The notes below the pieces were generated by a model. The model did no database searches. It saw only the letters and a list, made by a program, of their open reading frames with translations, and had not been told where the DNA came from. The position numbers and the translations under genes were made by a program. This document shows, in pieces, positions 12,330-23,471 of a stretch of DNA of 64,000 nt. This DNA is from Polymyxa betae (Eukaryota; Endomyxa; Phytomyxea; Plasmodiophorida; Plasmodiophoridae), in NCBI GenBank assembly GCA_003693705.1, contig RBZT01000500.1, positions 1 through 64,000 of the forward strand, given 5' to 3'. Position 1 is the first letter of the stretch. The number at the start of each line of letters is the position of its first letter.

Positions 12330-13034
12330 ATGTCCCGTCCGATTGCTATAATCCTATTGCTTGCCATATCTTTTGTCTTAGCCGACCACAGTGGTCAGGT
12401 TCTTGATAGAGACGATGCAGATGCCGTTCGCGGTACAAAGCACCTCGATTCTCGTGACTCGGAGCAAATCGCGCACCACGATGGCAAAAACCTTGATAAC
12501 AAGGGAACTGATAAGTCCAATACGAACACCCAGGCTGTATTAACAGCTACGATGAACGCCAAAGATCAGCATCAAGATTCGTATTCGCATCTGCACGATA
12601 ACGCACACGAAACTGATGCTGCCGGAGAAGGTGACCACCTGCAAGGAAATGAGGCCTTCGTTGGAATGCACAACGGCGCCGACAGCTTCGGCCATATTGA
12701 TAGCGCCCATTACGAGCATGATCACCGCGACGTAAGTCTCAGGATCTTTAGTTTCATCTTTCTAAATGCTAGACAGGAGGACCCTATGTTCCATGGACAT
12801 CATGGAATGTTTGATGGCGATGGCGTATATAACTTCGATGAAGAGCACATGCATGATTTCGGTGTGGATCCAGCTTACGCTCATGGCTTCGGTGACCCTG
12901 ATTTCCACCACTGGCGTCATGGCAATGATCACCGCATGTTGGACGCATGGGGCCGTCCCCGTGTAGATGATTATCAATACCCTGGTGCTGTAGCTTTCGA
13001 TAACGCGCATCACCGAGGTGCCCATCATCTGTAA
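12330..13034 (+). CDS. Secreted His-rich protein C (paralogue of D)
   Basis: Signal peptide (IAIILLLAISFVLA). The middle block TQAVLTATMNAKDQHQDSY plus SHLHDNAHETD is nearly identical to the next gene. The C-terminal half is rich in His, Asp, Gly and Phe (MFHGHHGMFDGD). An intron of 45 nt (about 12732-12776) gives ...EHDHRDEDPMFHG in frame. Ends AHHRGAHHL. No known domain. Tandem with protein D, 363 bp apart, so it likely arose by local duplication. Two bZIP-type sites lie upstream. Metal binding in the secretory path is inferred from composition only. Confidence 0.8.
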   Translation: MSRPIAIILLLAISFVLADHSGQVLDRDDADAVRGTKHLDSRDSEQIAHHDGKNLDNKGTDKSNTNTQAVLTATMNAKDQHQDSYSHLHDNAHETDAAGEGDHLQGNEAFVGMHNGADSFGHIDSAHYEHDHRDVSLRIFSFIFLNARQEDPMFHGHHGMFDGDGVYNFDEEHMHDFGVDPAYAHGFGDPDFHHWRHGNDHRMLDAWGRPRVDDYQYPGAVAFDNAHHRGAHHL

Positions 13035-13308
13035 GCAACAAGCCTATAACTCGCTCGAAAGCTAATAAAAACAGCAATCCATTATGACAATCAACCCGTT
13101 TTGTCAGTTTCCTTCAATTCAAGCTATAGCGAAGTTGTATCTGGGTGCCAGCGAAGTCACACATAGCAGTTCATAACTGCTGTACGACCATCACTTAAAT
13201 TCACGTATGTATGATATCAATCAAACTTTTATCTCGGCAGCAATCGAACATCCGATTGCAATTTCCTGACCACGATTGTCCAGCAGGAAGAACTTTACTC
13301 GAAATGCA

Positions 13309-13368
13309 TGAGTCAACGCGCGTATTTTTGTTCAGCTATGAGTCAATGTTTGCGATATTTATGACTCA
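13309..13368. promoter_or_regulatory. Triple bZIP-type site cluster
   Basis: TGAGTCA at 13309-13315, TGAGTCA at 13339-13345 and TGACTCA at 13362-13368, within 90 bp upstream of the His-rich gene at 13398. Three exact 7-mers in 60 bp are far above chance for a motif expected about once in 8 kb. Confidence 0.55.
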
Positions 13369-13397
13369 TAATCTATTGTTGCTTCGTAACCCACCGA

Positions 13398-14234
13398 ATG
13401 TTGCATATTATCATGGTAAAGGCGACCTGGTCGCCATCGGTGGTTCTCCTATTCACTTCTATCCTATTATTATGCAACGTTAATGGCGACTCGAATTTAT
13501 CGCTGAACCACGAAGGCCTGGAATCAGCCGAAGGCGCGAAACATTTGGATCTACATGACAAGGCAGATGTTGCGATGCATGGAGTCAACACTCTGGCAAA
13601 CAAAGGAAAAGATAAATCCACAACTACGACGCAGGCTGTCTTAACAGCAACTATGAACGCCAAAGATAAGCATCAAGATTCATATTCGCATCTGCACGAT
13701 AATGCTCATGAAACCGATTTTGGAGCCGACCATGACGTGCTATTGGGAAACGAAGCCATAGCAGGGCATGAAAACGATGATGAAGGTGTAGACTACATCG
13801 ATCCTGAGCATTATGTGTATCATGAGTATCCACATGAAGATCACACACATGGTTATGATGGATATCCAGGAGAATACATCTACAGCGATGGTCACCCTGG
13901 TCACGTCCTTCACAGCCCAATGGTACATGCTGGAATTCATGGGTCAGTACATCCTTCTGTTCATGACCACCATACCCAAGGGCTTCATCACCAACATTTC
14001 GTTGATGGTGGGTTCGTGCCAACTATGCACCATGACAACATGCACTTCGTTCCCGATCACGGTTTTGGTGCTCCCGACCATGACTTTCATCATGGTGCGG
14101 TGCCTCATAGCGCTCATGCCAGGCGGCGATACTTTGTCAGGCCAGCCCAGACTAACGAAGTTGCCTTCGTTCCGCATTCTGATTTCAACGATGGCCACGA
14201 TATACCTTGGGTTGCAGCTGGCGATTTCCACTAA
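13398..14234 (+). CDS. Secreted His-rich protein D (paralogue of C)
   Basis: Single-exon 278-aa protein. The N-terminus is a signal sequence (VVLLFTSILLLCNVNG); the ATG at 13398 or the one at 13413 may be used. The block TQAVLTATMNAKDKHQDSY plus SHLHDNAHETD is shared almost residue for residue with protein C, while flanking regions differ. The C-terminal two-thirds is His/Asp/Tyr/Gly-rich with repeated HGYDGYP, DHHTQGLHHQH and MHHDNMHF. An AATAAA lies just after the stop, near 14258. No recognised domain. The conserved block is the best handle for a family search. Confidence 0.8.
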   Translation: MLHIIMVKATWSPSVVLLFTSILLLCNVNGDSNLSLNHEGLESAEGAKHLDLHDKADVAMHGVNTLANKGKDKSTTTTQAVLTATMNAKDKHQDSYSHLHDNAHETDFGADHDVLLGNEAIAGHENDDEGVDYIDPEHYVYHEYPHEDHTHGYDGYPGEYIYSDGHPGHVLHSPMVHAGIHGSVHPSVHDHHTQGLHHQHFVDGGFVPTMHHDNMHFVPDHGFGAPDHDFHHGAVPHSAHARRRYFVRPAQTNEVAFVPHSDFNDGHDIPWVAAGDFH

Positions 14235-14320
14235 TATTCTGTCACGGTCGCCTTTAATAAATTCGATTCCACATTTAATTCGCTTCGAACATTGTCGAGC
14301 TAGCATCTATGCATAGTGGG

Positions 14321-14840
14321 CTAATTCTTGAAATCGGAATTAGGCTGGGAATCAAATTCGAATTGATTCGCCAAACTGTCAAGATGTCTTTGAGCACAAC
14401 AATGGAGAAGCGATTCAAACGATTGCGAATCACCAGGAGATTCGGCCACTTTAGCAAACGCGTTTGAGCATTGGCCATTGCTAGAATAGTCTCTAATCAA
14501 AGAATCAATGGCTTTCTCACTTGTGCTGTTTGCACATTCCGATGCAATAATCTGGGCATTTTGGCAATCTTCATCATTAGCACGGTCAGCAGCAGCACAT
14601 TTCTCCAGCAATCTAATTTGTTGATGGCAATTTTGTACGATTTTTGCACTAAGAGCTAAGCCAATCTCGCTTTCTATCTTAGACCATCAGACACAGAAAG
14701 CTCAGAAAATTCCGGATACCTTTCTTTTGCTTCATGGTAGGGACAGTGTCTAGCAGCATGAAAGCTCGCCTCTCCAGGATCTCTTGAATATATTCGCTTA
14801 CATGCGACGGCTGCGACGACGGCTGCGACGACGCCTCCAT
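14321..14840 (-). CDS. Small Cys-containing protein, CHCH-like spacing possible
   Basis: Minus strand. Start taken as MEASSQPSSQPSH at 14840, followed by a probable 32-nt intron; a 29-nt intron at 14656-14684 joins ELSVSD to ALSAKIVQNCHQQI. The spliced protein (about 150 aa) has cysteines in RHCPYHE, QNCHQQIRLLEKC, DEDCQ and SECAN, and a C-terminal HCCAQRH. Widely spaced Cys pairs on helices recall CHCH-type mitochondrial proteins, but no standard CX9C twin pair is clear, so the family is unassigned. The tail is Ser/Asp/Asn-rich. An alternative start at 14874 gives an Ala/Val-rich N-terminus. Confidence 0.5.
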
Positions 14841-15270
14841 AGTCATGACGGTAACTGAAATGCCGAAGGCGCATAGCGCGTCTTCAGTCCGCTCATGTCT
14901 CAACAACCATAGAAACGATTATGTCTCGATAGATTAGATAGCTGTTAATTCTTCAAGCAGAGAATGACATGGCACTGCTAAGTGGCACGGGTGTGGAACG
15001 AAACCCCTATGGATGAAGCCCAGCCAGCAGTGCAAACGATGACTTACAATAATGGACTGAAACAGTCAATTGGGCAGCCAGCGGCCTCACACACGACCAG
15101 TGGCGGTTTCAACTGAAGACAACCCCCCCCCCCCCATCAGTATGCTAAATGAGAGAGCCCATCTATCGCTCCATTTAGTGGCGATTCGTTACGGAGTTGA
15201 GCGTCATTGCACATTTGAGAGGGTCTTCGTGAGACCTCGTTCGCGGGCGCATTCCAGGCTCACGGCGACG
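14841..15270. other. Divergent intergenic region with poly-C tract
   Basis: Between the minus-strand Cys protein and MED14. It contains a run of 14 C at about 15121-15134. A plus-strand open frame (15070-15369) overlaps the MED14 start exon in the same frame but has no support upstream of 15271. Likely the promoter of both genes. Confidence 0.4.
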
Positions 15271-18200
15271 ATGCCGCGACGAACTGGCCCTCATGCAGCG
15301 TCGGCGAATGTCAGCATAGCTCGCGTTTGCCAGGCCGTGCTTCAGCGCTCCCAAAACGTTCCAATGTAGTCAGCCCAGTAGCTCATCCGTGTTTTGTCAT
15401 ACTGACACTAGATCAGATGCGAGGATGTAGATAAACGCTATATTATCTATGACTATTTATGCTCTGTACGGTATCGACTGCTACGAATTTTGATGATTAT
15501 CCAATGGGTATCCCGGTCGAAAGCGCCGCTGGAGCAGCTGACGATTCTGAATGACTACATCGATGAGAAAAATCGCATATACCGTAGATATGCTCATCGA
15601 TTATGCATTCAGGCAGCACAGATTGAACAGAATTTGTATTTCAATTTACTGCTTTGGGAAGCGTGATCTTATTACAATGGCAGATACCCAGCTTGGGATG
15701 TTGAGACGGCCATGCATCTGCTTTGCCATGGACGGTATCCCTGGTTCTCTGTTAAGTCTGTAAGTTGGCCTGATGTGATTCTCCCAAGGCGTAACATAAC
15801 ACAAGCACGATGTCGTAGAGACGGTCGCCATCGAGGCGCGAATTGCTGTCACGAATGGATGCTTTGATACATCGGGAGCTCGCTTGCAACCGTCTCTCTA
15901 GAGAATTATGCTTGGCAGAGCGAAAGTTAGCTGACGGTCGGCTGAAGTTCAGGGTTGGTGATGATTTCACCATGACGTTGACTCTGAGGATTCATAACGA
16001 AAAGTTGGTGATGACTCTGCAGATTAAGTGGACCCTTGCTAATATTTTGGGTAGAAGGTTGCATAGTTTGTACTGGTACGTTTTGGATTTGCATTATAAA
16101 GACAAGCCAAGGAATACGGCACTGGAACAAGATTGCAATCGACTGCTTTTTGAGCACACCTCGCCAGAAACTGCTTTAACGTCCTTGCTGTCTCATCTGC
16201 GCCATCATTCCGATAGAGAACGCTTCAAAATTCTTCAACAGGTAATGCATTTCCCAACACCAAATACTATCGGAACCGATTTCTTCAGGACGCTGCCCCT
16301 CTTTCTGATAAACATGCTTATATCAACGTTAAAGTAGTGCCTGGCAATTCGGTATTGGAAATCCATTATTGGCAGCTGGAGAAGAGCTTTCTTCCTGTGA
16401 AAGGGCACATCACTAAGTTCAGCTCGTGCGTTATTGCTTGCTCTCAGTCTGATTGATTGTTTGATCAGTGACGAAAAGGCGCAGCCGAACAGTGCTGTCA
16501 TCAGGATCTCATCAGATCCTCCAGCAGTGCTGCACATTCCATATTTTGTTGGGGCCACCGCTAGTATCTCGCTTTCACAGCCGCTCTCTGAAATTGTTCG
16601 GACCATCATAGAGCGTCGAATGATTTACAGAATTAACGAGCTTTCCTTATTACTGCAGTCATCCTCTGCTGAAATGATCTGCTGGGATCAGCTTATTGTA
16701 CTGGACAAGGTTTTGCGTATCTTCGTATTTGCCCCTGGCAAAACGGTATACTGATACATGTGACTTTGATCAAGTTGTTGTGCTAAGAGGTTTGGCTAGG
16801 TCACATTCCCGGATGGGTTCCTTGTAGAAATTTCCGTAAATCATGAGTCTGGAGCCTTCCAGCTCACATCGCCGTATGCTTACAGGAGTCCATTCTGGCA
16901 TCGACTGTTAAACAAGTTGACAATGCATTTGAATTCCTCGATATCAAAGATGCACCAGGTTCTATTGGCAGTTTGTATGAACGCTCTTATTGAGCATTTC
17001 GCTTTGCTTGCCTCGTAAGAAATCGGGAGTTTGGAATACGGTTTATTTATTTTACCTTAGGATTTCCGGATTTGACGCTTTAAGAAAATGTCCCACTGCT
17101 GATTTGCACTCATTGTGTGTACGAATCCCGAGGTTCTCCTCTCAAGGTCTTTTTATAGAGCTTGGGCAGCATGAGGTGGAGTTCAGACTCTGCTCCGATA
17201 TTCATGGCGCCAGATCGCCAGAGACTATCGAACAACTCAGCTTGCATTCTTTGTTTGCTTTGGACTCGAACATTGCCTATAGGTACTGCTCCTGTTGATC
17301 TTGTTTGGCTTATATCCTGAATGGTATCGGCTTTCTAGGCGAAGCAAATCTCATTCGGCATCGGACAAAGAAAACCCGCTTTTTTATCAGTATTTGAGCG
17401 ATATTTCCCAGATCACTCCTGTTATGTTTAGTAGTATAGTCCAGTCTTGTCAAAATCGAATCATTTTACGATATCTATTGAGAAATATGTGTGTAATCAA
17501 TCTATCTTTATTTGCAACAATTCATCTTTGTGTATAGTGAACCGACTCAATATGTATTCTGCAAAAGCAGCCTGATCTGCTGGAAACTCGATAAGTACCG
17601 TGATATGAACAGTCCCTCTCCGCTCTATGTGTTATTGTCTGTTCGAGACGGGGATCTCTGGACAGCAAAATTCGACTGTTCAGGGTTGAAAGGTTACTAT
17701 ACATCAGCTCTTCCTTACTTCAATGAAACTCCAGGTAACTGGATCGGGCCAACATCTTTGTTGACTGATTTCCAGCAGGATTCTCTGTCAATCCTAATCG
17801 GAAACACATGGAGATTTCGTATCCTATTGAAAATCTTCTTTCGCTTCAGTCCAGTGCTCTTGCCCAATGTCGAACCGATATACTGACTTTTCTACAAATG
17901 GCCCATCTCGTTTCGCAGTTCTTATCGCTCAAAGCTCTTGCTGGTAATACTTTTGTTGTTGTTCTATGCACGATTCTGAAAACCCTGAAGATGATGAAAA
18001 GTTCAAAGCATTTCAGCATTTCCAGTTAGCAGCTTTGTTCCATAAAAAGGCGTACTTTAAACTGCCGACTGGTCTAACATTAGTCATTGCAACATATGTT
18101 GTTAATGACAATTTCTACTATTCTCTCCAATTCTTGCCTAGAGCACTTCCTCATCGGTTTGGATAGTCAAATCGCCGAAAAATGTCCCAAACTAAACACG

Positions 18201-19413
18201 GTTGCAGGCAATATTTGGAGCATTTGCTGAATGCTAATGCAGATGGTCTTTTGCAGCTCTTTACTGTGCTGTATGAGTCGGAGGAACTCGTCAATGCAAC
18301 AATCGACTTTGTATGGGTATATTCTTTGGAATTTAACTCTTATATCGTTGCATTTTAGGTTCAATCGGTGGACGTCATTGACTACATCTCTCCAGATATT
18401 GACGTCGTACCGGAATCTCCAAACTGGTTACGGGTTGTATTTCGGAGTGGGAAACTCTCTGTCCATTCCTGGGTTGACCTTATTTATCTCCCCGGTTCGA
18501 TATATCGCTGCAATTAAATGGTTTCTAAACGATCTGTAGACAAAAGTGTTCGTGTGGAAACGGTGCCCCGGTCAGAAGAACCAATACGCTGCAGAGATCG
18601 ACAGCAACTGTTACAAGTTCTTTCGGATTGGAAAGCAAAATGTTTTAGGTTCGTTTGCGTTCTCTGCATCGTACTTTTGCCTTATCTTTTTAGTTTTGCT
18701 GAATACACTGGCGTACACGAGTTACTGAGAAGGAAAGAGAGTAACAACGATATGTCTCAGTGGTGTGATAACGGAGTGGAATTCAAGATCAGTGAAGAGG
18801 TAATTGGGCATCGTGCAGTTGAGTTCATAGATTCTTACAAGTTGCACGTTCAGGGTCGATCCTTTATAGGAATCGGCATTCCTAATCCTGAATATAGCAC
18901 CGTTCAGCAATACGCTGCTGTATTTGCAGTTGGAAGTAGGCTGACTGGTTTAGCGAGGATTTGTTATTCGCCTTCTGTTAGCTTTCAGCAATCCATATCA
19001 ATTTTCAGGTAAATTTATCGAGTTTTGGAATCGTGATCGTTAATCCTGATGCAGGGCAATTCAACTACAGTCGCCCCAGTTGCTTAAATGTGAATTGATG
19101 CTTCAGTGTAAGTTACCTTGGGCATATTCACACGCAACTCAAGTGCTTGCACTTTGTATCGCTTTTGGTGACACGGTTAGTTTCCTATTCACTGGGGTTT
19201 TAGCTGAATCATGCATCATAGGAAACAGGAACGTGTGTATTACGGTTGCAGATGGCCATGAACACCCATACTATTTCTCTATACGGGAAAGACTCGGATA
19301 CCATTCTGCTGAATCAGTATTTGGAAGACTGGGATAAGTCTTCATTTGGATCTGCAATCCTTCTGCTTAGGAGAAGGTCTCTAATAGAATTAGCAATGCT
19401 TAGAAATAAATGA
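15271..19413 (+). CDS. MED14: Mediator complex subunit 14
   Basis: MED14 (yeast Rgr1) is the backbone subunit linking the head, middle and tail of Mediator in RNA polymerase II transcription. The N-terminal signature is assembled from short exons: VCQAVLQRSQ, then CEDVDKRYIIYDY, then YRLLRILMIIQWVSRSKAPL, then an exon joint giving YPAWDVETAMHLLCHGRYPW, which matches the family's A-x-D-V-L-T-T-G-x-Y region. A later exon, ADGRLKFRVGDDFTMTLTL, fits the next conserved MED14 block. The remaining exons to 19413 form a large, less conserved protein; the last one reads ETGTCVLRLQMAMNTHTISLYGKDS (in part). Start chosen at ATG 15271 because it joins exon 2 in phase. Many internal borders are approximate. 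Confidence 0.75.
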
Positions 19414-19560
19414 CTCAACAATTATCGCTTATTTGCTTGGATTCAGGATGTAGCAACATGTACAATGAGAGGACGCTAAAATTCTTATAACGAAAATCCA
19501 ATCTTGGTATTTATCATATTCGCAACGTGTTTGAGAAGGCATAACTTATGTCAGCGGTCA

Positions 19561-19633
19561 TCGCCTGTAGGTCAGAGGTTAGACTGCCGTCCTTCTAAGT
19601 CGGAGGTCGGGGGTTCAAATCCCCCCAGGCGAG
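19561..19633 (+). tRNA. tRNA-Arg(UCU), intronless
   Basis: Full cloverleaf of 73 nt: acceptor TCGCCTG/CAGGCGA with discriminator G, D-stem GGTC/GACT, anticodon loop CTTCTAA (anticodon TCT), T-arm GGGGG-TTCAAAT-CCCCC. A run of nine T follows at once as a pol III terminator (from 19634). No intron. The anticodon stem has one T:T mismatch (CCGTC against GTCGG). It lies between MED14 and PRMT1. Confidence 0.92.
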
Positions 19634-19828
19634 TTTTTTTTTGCATTGTAATAAGTACCAAATTTGTTGATTCACGTTGAAGTTCCGGTTCAAACGGAAG
19701 ATAGTATCGGAATATGGCACTGGAAGTCCGTGACGGGGAATTATCCGCTTCGCCTCGGATCCAGTCTGCTCTGATTCCAGACTCAACATTGAGACCAAGC
19801 TGTGAAATTATTCTACCCGACACCCAAG

Positions 19829-21042
<1,214 letters not shown>

Positions 21043-21270
21043 ATGTATATGCCTAACCCAATATGCGTCATTGAGGTTCCGTATCACTAGATAATACAAA
21101 CCAACATGAACAATCAAACCCGTAACGGTTTTCTCGAATAGCCTCACTGCAGAACACCAGGAACGTAGTCTTAAACTTATAATTTTAAAACAATATCTTT
21201 GACAGAAACTATATAATGCCGCGATCCTTGTAGATGTAGTCAAACACTGCCAGTGGATCAAACAGAGCGC

Positions 21271-22662
21271 TCAGGACTCTTCTATGCCGTCGAATTCTAT
21301 GACACCAGTCTCTTCACCGAACTCGTCGTGCAACACGAGACGAGGTTGACCTCCATCTGTCATCAAAACTGGATTGGCACCAGCGATGAATCGTTCGATT
21401 ATCCTTTGAGACAGACGAGCCTCGTCTGACACAGGCTCGGGAGCAGGAGACATTTGGCCATGCTCATCAACCCATTTCGCAACGTGATCCTTGGCTTCTT
21501 CTGCGAATCCAGCCTCTTCACAAAACCGGTAAAATGATGACATAAATGTGCTATTCTGGATGAAGAAGTCAGCTCGAAATTCCACTATAATAATTGACTT
21601 ACTTCTGGGAAGATAGGGCCGAACTCAATTGTAGGCTTTTCGCGATGAAATTCCTGCCCATCTCCAAACACGAGCAATGCTGCTGACATGTTATCTTTGC
21701 TGCCAGAATCTGCAAAAAAAAGATGAGTTAGACGTACGGCATCTCACACAAATACCTAAAGCGGCCTTGAGAAGCTGATCGACAGTTTCCAGAGGATCTC
21801 CTGTTCGGTTCAGGACATCACAGACAGTGTGATGAACTTCAAGGTCTGACATTCGTTCGAATATGCCATCGCAAGCTACTAGCAGATAGCCATTATCGAG
21901 ATGACTGTTGATAGCACGTCGTGTGATATCAGGAACTGATATGACTTTCTGCTCGTCCATTTTCAAATCCGGATTGCACTTATACTTCCAGTCGCCGATC
22001 GCTCGAGACAGGGCAAGGTCGCCATCAACACGATCGCCTGCAACAAAGCCACCGGCCTTCAGGATACGTGCCATCTCTTGTTGTAGACCAGGTTTATGGT
22101 CGGTTGTTAACGTATCGAACGTATCTTTATGGTCTTCGGAACGATAACCCCAGAGCGCCCTAGAATCGCCCGTGTTGCAAACCGTGATGGCCACAGAATT
22201 TGGAATCTGTCAAAATCGTTAGATTGTGACGACCGAATTAGGAATACACATTACGAATTCAATGATAGCAAAGACACATGTCGTGCCGTGTTCGCGATTA
22301 GCGTTATCAGGCGAGCAAAATTCGAAATCAAATGCATCGATTGCCCTTCGAAGAGTCTCATCTGACCAGTCTGGAAGCAGGTCGATCTTATGTGCGAGCG
22401 TCTCAGCACAGAATTTCGAAGCGGCTTGGCCGCCATGTCCATCATAAACACCAATGAAAGCGGCATGTGGATGCAGTGGCATTTTCAAAACGACGGTATG
22501 AGCATCCTAATGGAAATTTCACTCTCAAACCAGATTTCAAGAAGGCTGCCTTCAAACCTCCATAGAAACCCTGAATCCACACATCGATGCAACGGCGACT
22601 TTTGATCGCTCATTGCCATAGCATTCATGGACTCGGGCACGGATCGGATGCGATAACCCCAT
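21271..22662 (-). CDS. PP2C-family Ser/Thr protein phosphatase, probably myristoylated
   Basis: Metal-dependent phosphatase. Starting at 22662 the protein reads MGLSHP, then VASMCGFRVSMEDAHTVV, FIGVYDGHGG, EHGTTCVFA, VCNTGDSRALW, GDLALSRAIGDWKYK, LLVACDGIFE and DSGSKDNMSAALLVF, covering the acidic metal ligands of PP2C (MED, DGHGG, ACDG, KDN). The N-terminal Met-Gly suggests N-myristoylation as in PPM1A. The C-terminal extension past the catalytic domain ends GVIEFDGIEES. Three or four short introns. The start was chosen because it gives the conserved SMEDAH frame; a nearby ATG in another frame does not. Confidence 0.9.
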
Positions 22663-22775
22663 TTGAGATTAGAAGTCTGTGGACGGGGACGTCAAAGTTG
22701 AAGTTCCGTCCGACAGAAGACGTTCGTTTAAAGTGTCGACGACAATGACAACGACGACAACTAACAGGTAGAGAA

Positions 22776-22922
22776 ATGACGAAGGCGGAAGACAGCAGCT
22801 GCGGGCGGCACCCCACGCCCTCGGTTCGGGAAGTGATCACCCGTATGGAAGAAGGCCGCGCATTTAACATGGCCGACCGATACAAGTCGTATATCAAGCG
22901 GAGCCTCGTTCAGCCATTTTGA
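22776..22922 (+). CDS. 48-aa conserved-looking small protein
   Basis: Single open frame of 48 codons, from ATG at 22776 to TGA at 22920-22922. Middle and end read PSVREVITRMEEGRAF and DRYKSYIKRSLVQPF. Codon third positions are mostly G/C, as in neighbouring real genes and unlike the AT-rich flank. The mix of charged and hydrophobic residues suggests a short helical protein. It starts 113 bp from the PP2C start on the other strand (head-to-head). Family not recognised. Confidence 0.5.
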   Translation: MTKAEDSSCGRHPTPSVREVITRMEEGRAFNMADRYKSYIKRSLVQPF

Positions 22923-22950
22923 ATTGCGTTTGGGACTCTCTATATTGGGC

Positions 22951-23230
22951 GGTTCCCATTTGCTTTCCAGGCTGATATTTGATGAACAGCGGTTCCCATC
23001 TGCTTTCCAGGCTGATATTTGATGAACACCGGTTCCCATCGGCGTTCCAAGCTGATATTCAATGAATATCGGTTCCCATCTGCTTTACAGGCTGATATTT
23101 GATGAATAGCGGTTCCCATCTGCTTTACAGGCTGATATTTGATGAATAGCGGTTCCCATCTGCTTTCCAGGTTGATATTCAATGAATATCGGCTCCCGAT
23201 TGCTTTCCAGGCTGATATTTGATGAATAGC
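22951..23230. repeat. 40-bp minisatellite, seven copies
   Basis: Seven head-to-tail 40-bp units beginning GGTTCCCATCTGCTTTCCAG and ending with variants of GATGAATAGC. Units 4 and 5 are identical; units 3 and 6 share a TTCAATGAATATC ending, suggesting higher-order copying. A partial eighth unit follows at 23231. Because 40 is not a multiple of 3, frames through it repeat only every 120 bp; the open minus-strand frames across it are a by-product. Confidence 0.92.
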
Positions 23231-23471
23231 CGTTCGCGTTCTTCATACGACTTGCTGGATGCCGCATAGTAATATCGTATGGCAAGCTTGTGTAATATTT
23301 TCATTGGTTTTCAAAGTAAAAGTAAACGATCGCCGTTCTGGTGTCAGTTATCGTCATGCGATTGGCTAAAGGGGTATTGAATTGAGTTAGTCAAAAAGCA
23401 TCTGTATACACAGGGAATAGTTGTAGATCTTGATTATCTAGAATGTTCTAGAAGTCGGTCAGCAAGCAGGT
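23231..23471. other. Intergenic, no gene seen
   Basis: AT-richer stretch between the minisatellite and the 3' end of the hydrolase gene. No coding frame or RNA supported. Confidence 0.4.

Noticed and set aside
12540-14306. Long antisense frames opposite the His-rich genes
   Set aside because: They mirror CAT/GAT-rich codons (Met/Ile/Val-rich or His-rich shadows) and have no motifs.
15070-15270. Start of a protein upstream of MED14 in the same frame
   Set aside because: The segment crosses the poly-C tract, shows no family similarity, and MED14 joins well from ATG 15271.
19572-19823. Minus-strand frame with a DLNPRPPT-type peptide
   Set aside because: This is the common spurious translation of the reverse strand of a tRNA gene, here tRNA-Arg(UCU).
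22951-23230. CRISPR-like array
   Set aside because: Units are contiguous 40-bp copies without unique spacers, and the genome is eukaryotic.
22940-23285. Minus-strand proteins with a repeated HQISAWKADGNR-type peptide
   Set aside because: They are translations of the 40-bp minisatellite in several frames; there is no start context, splice support or bias toward one frame.
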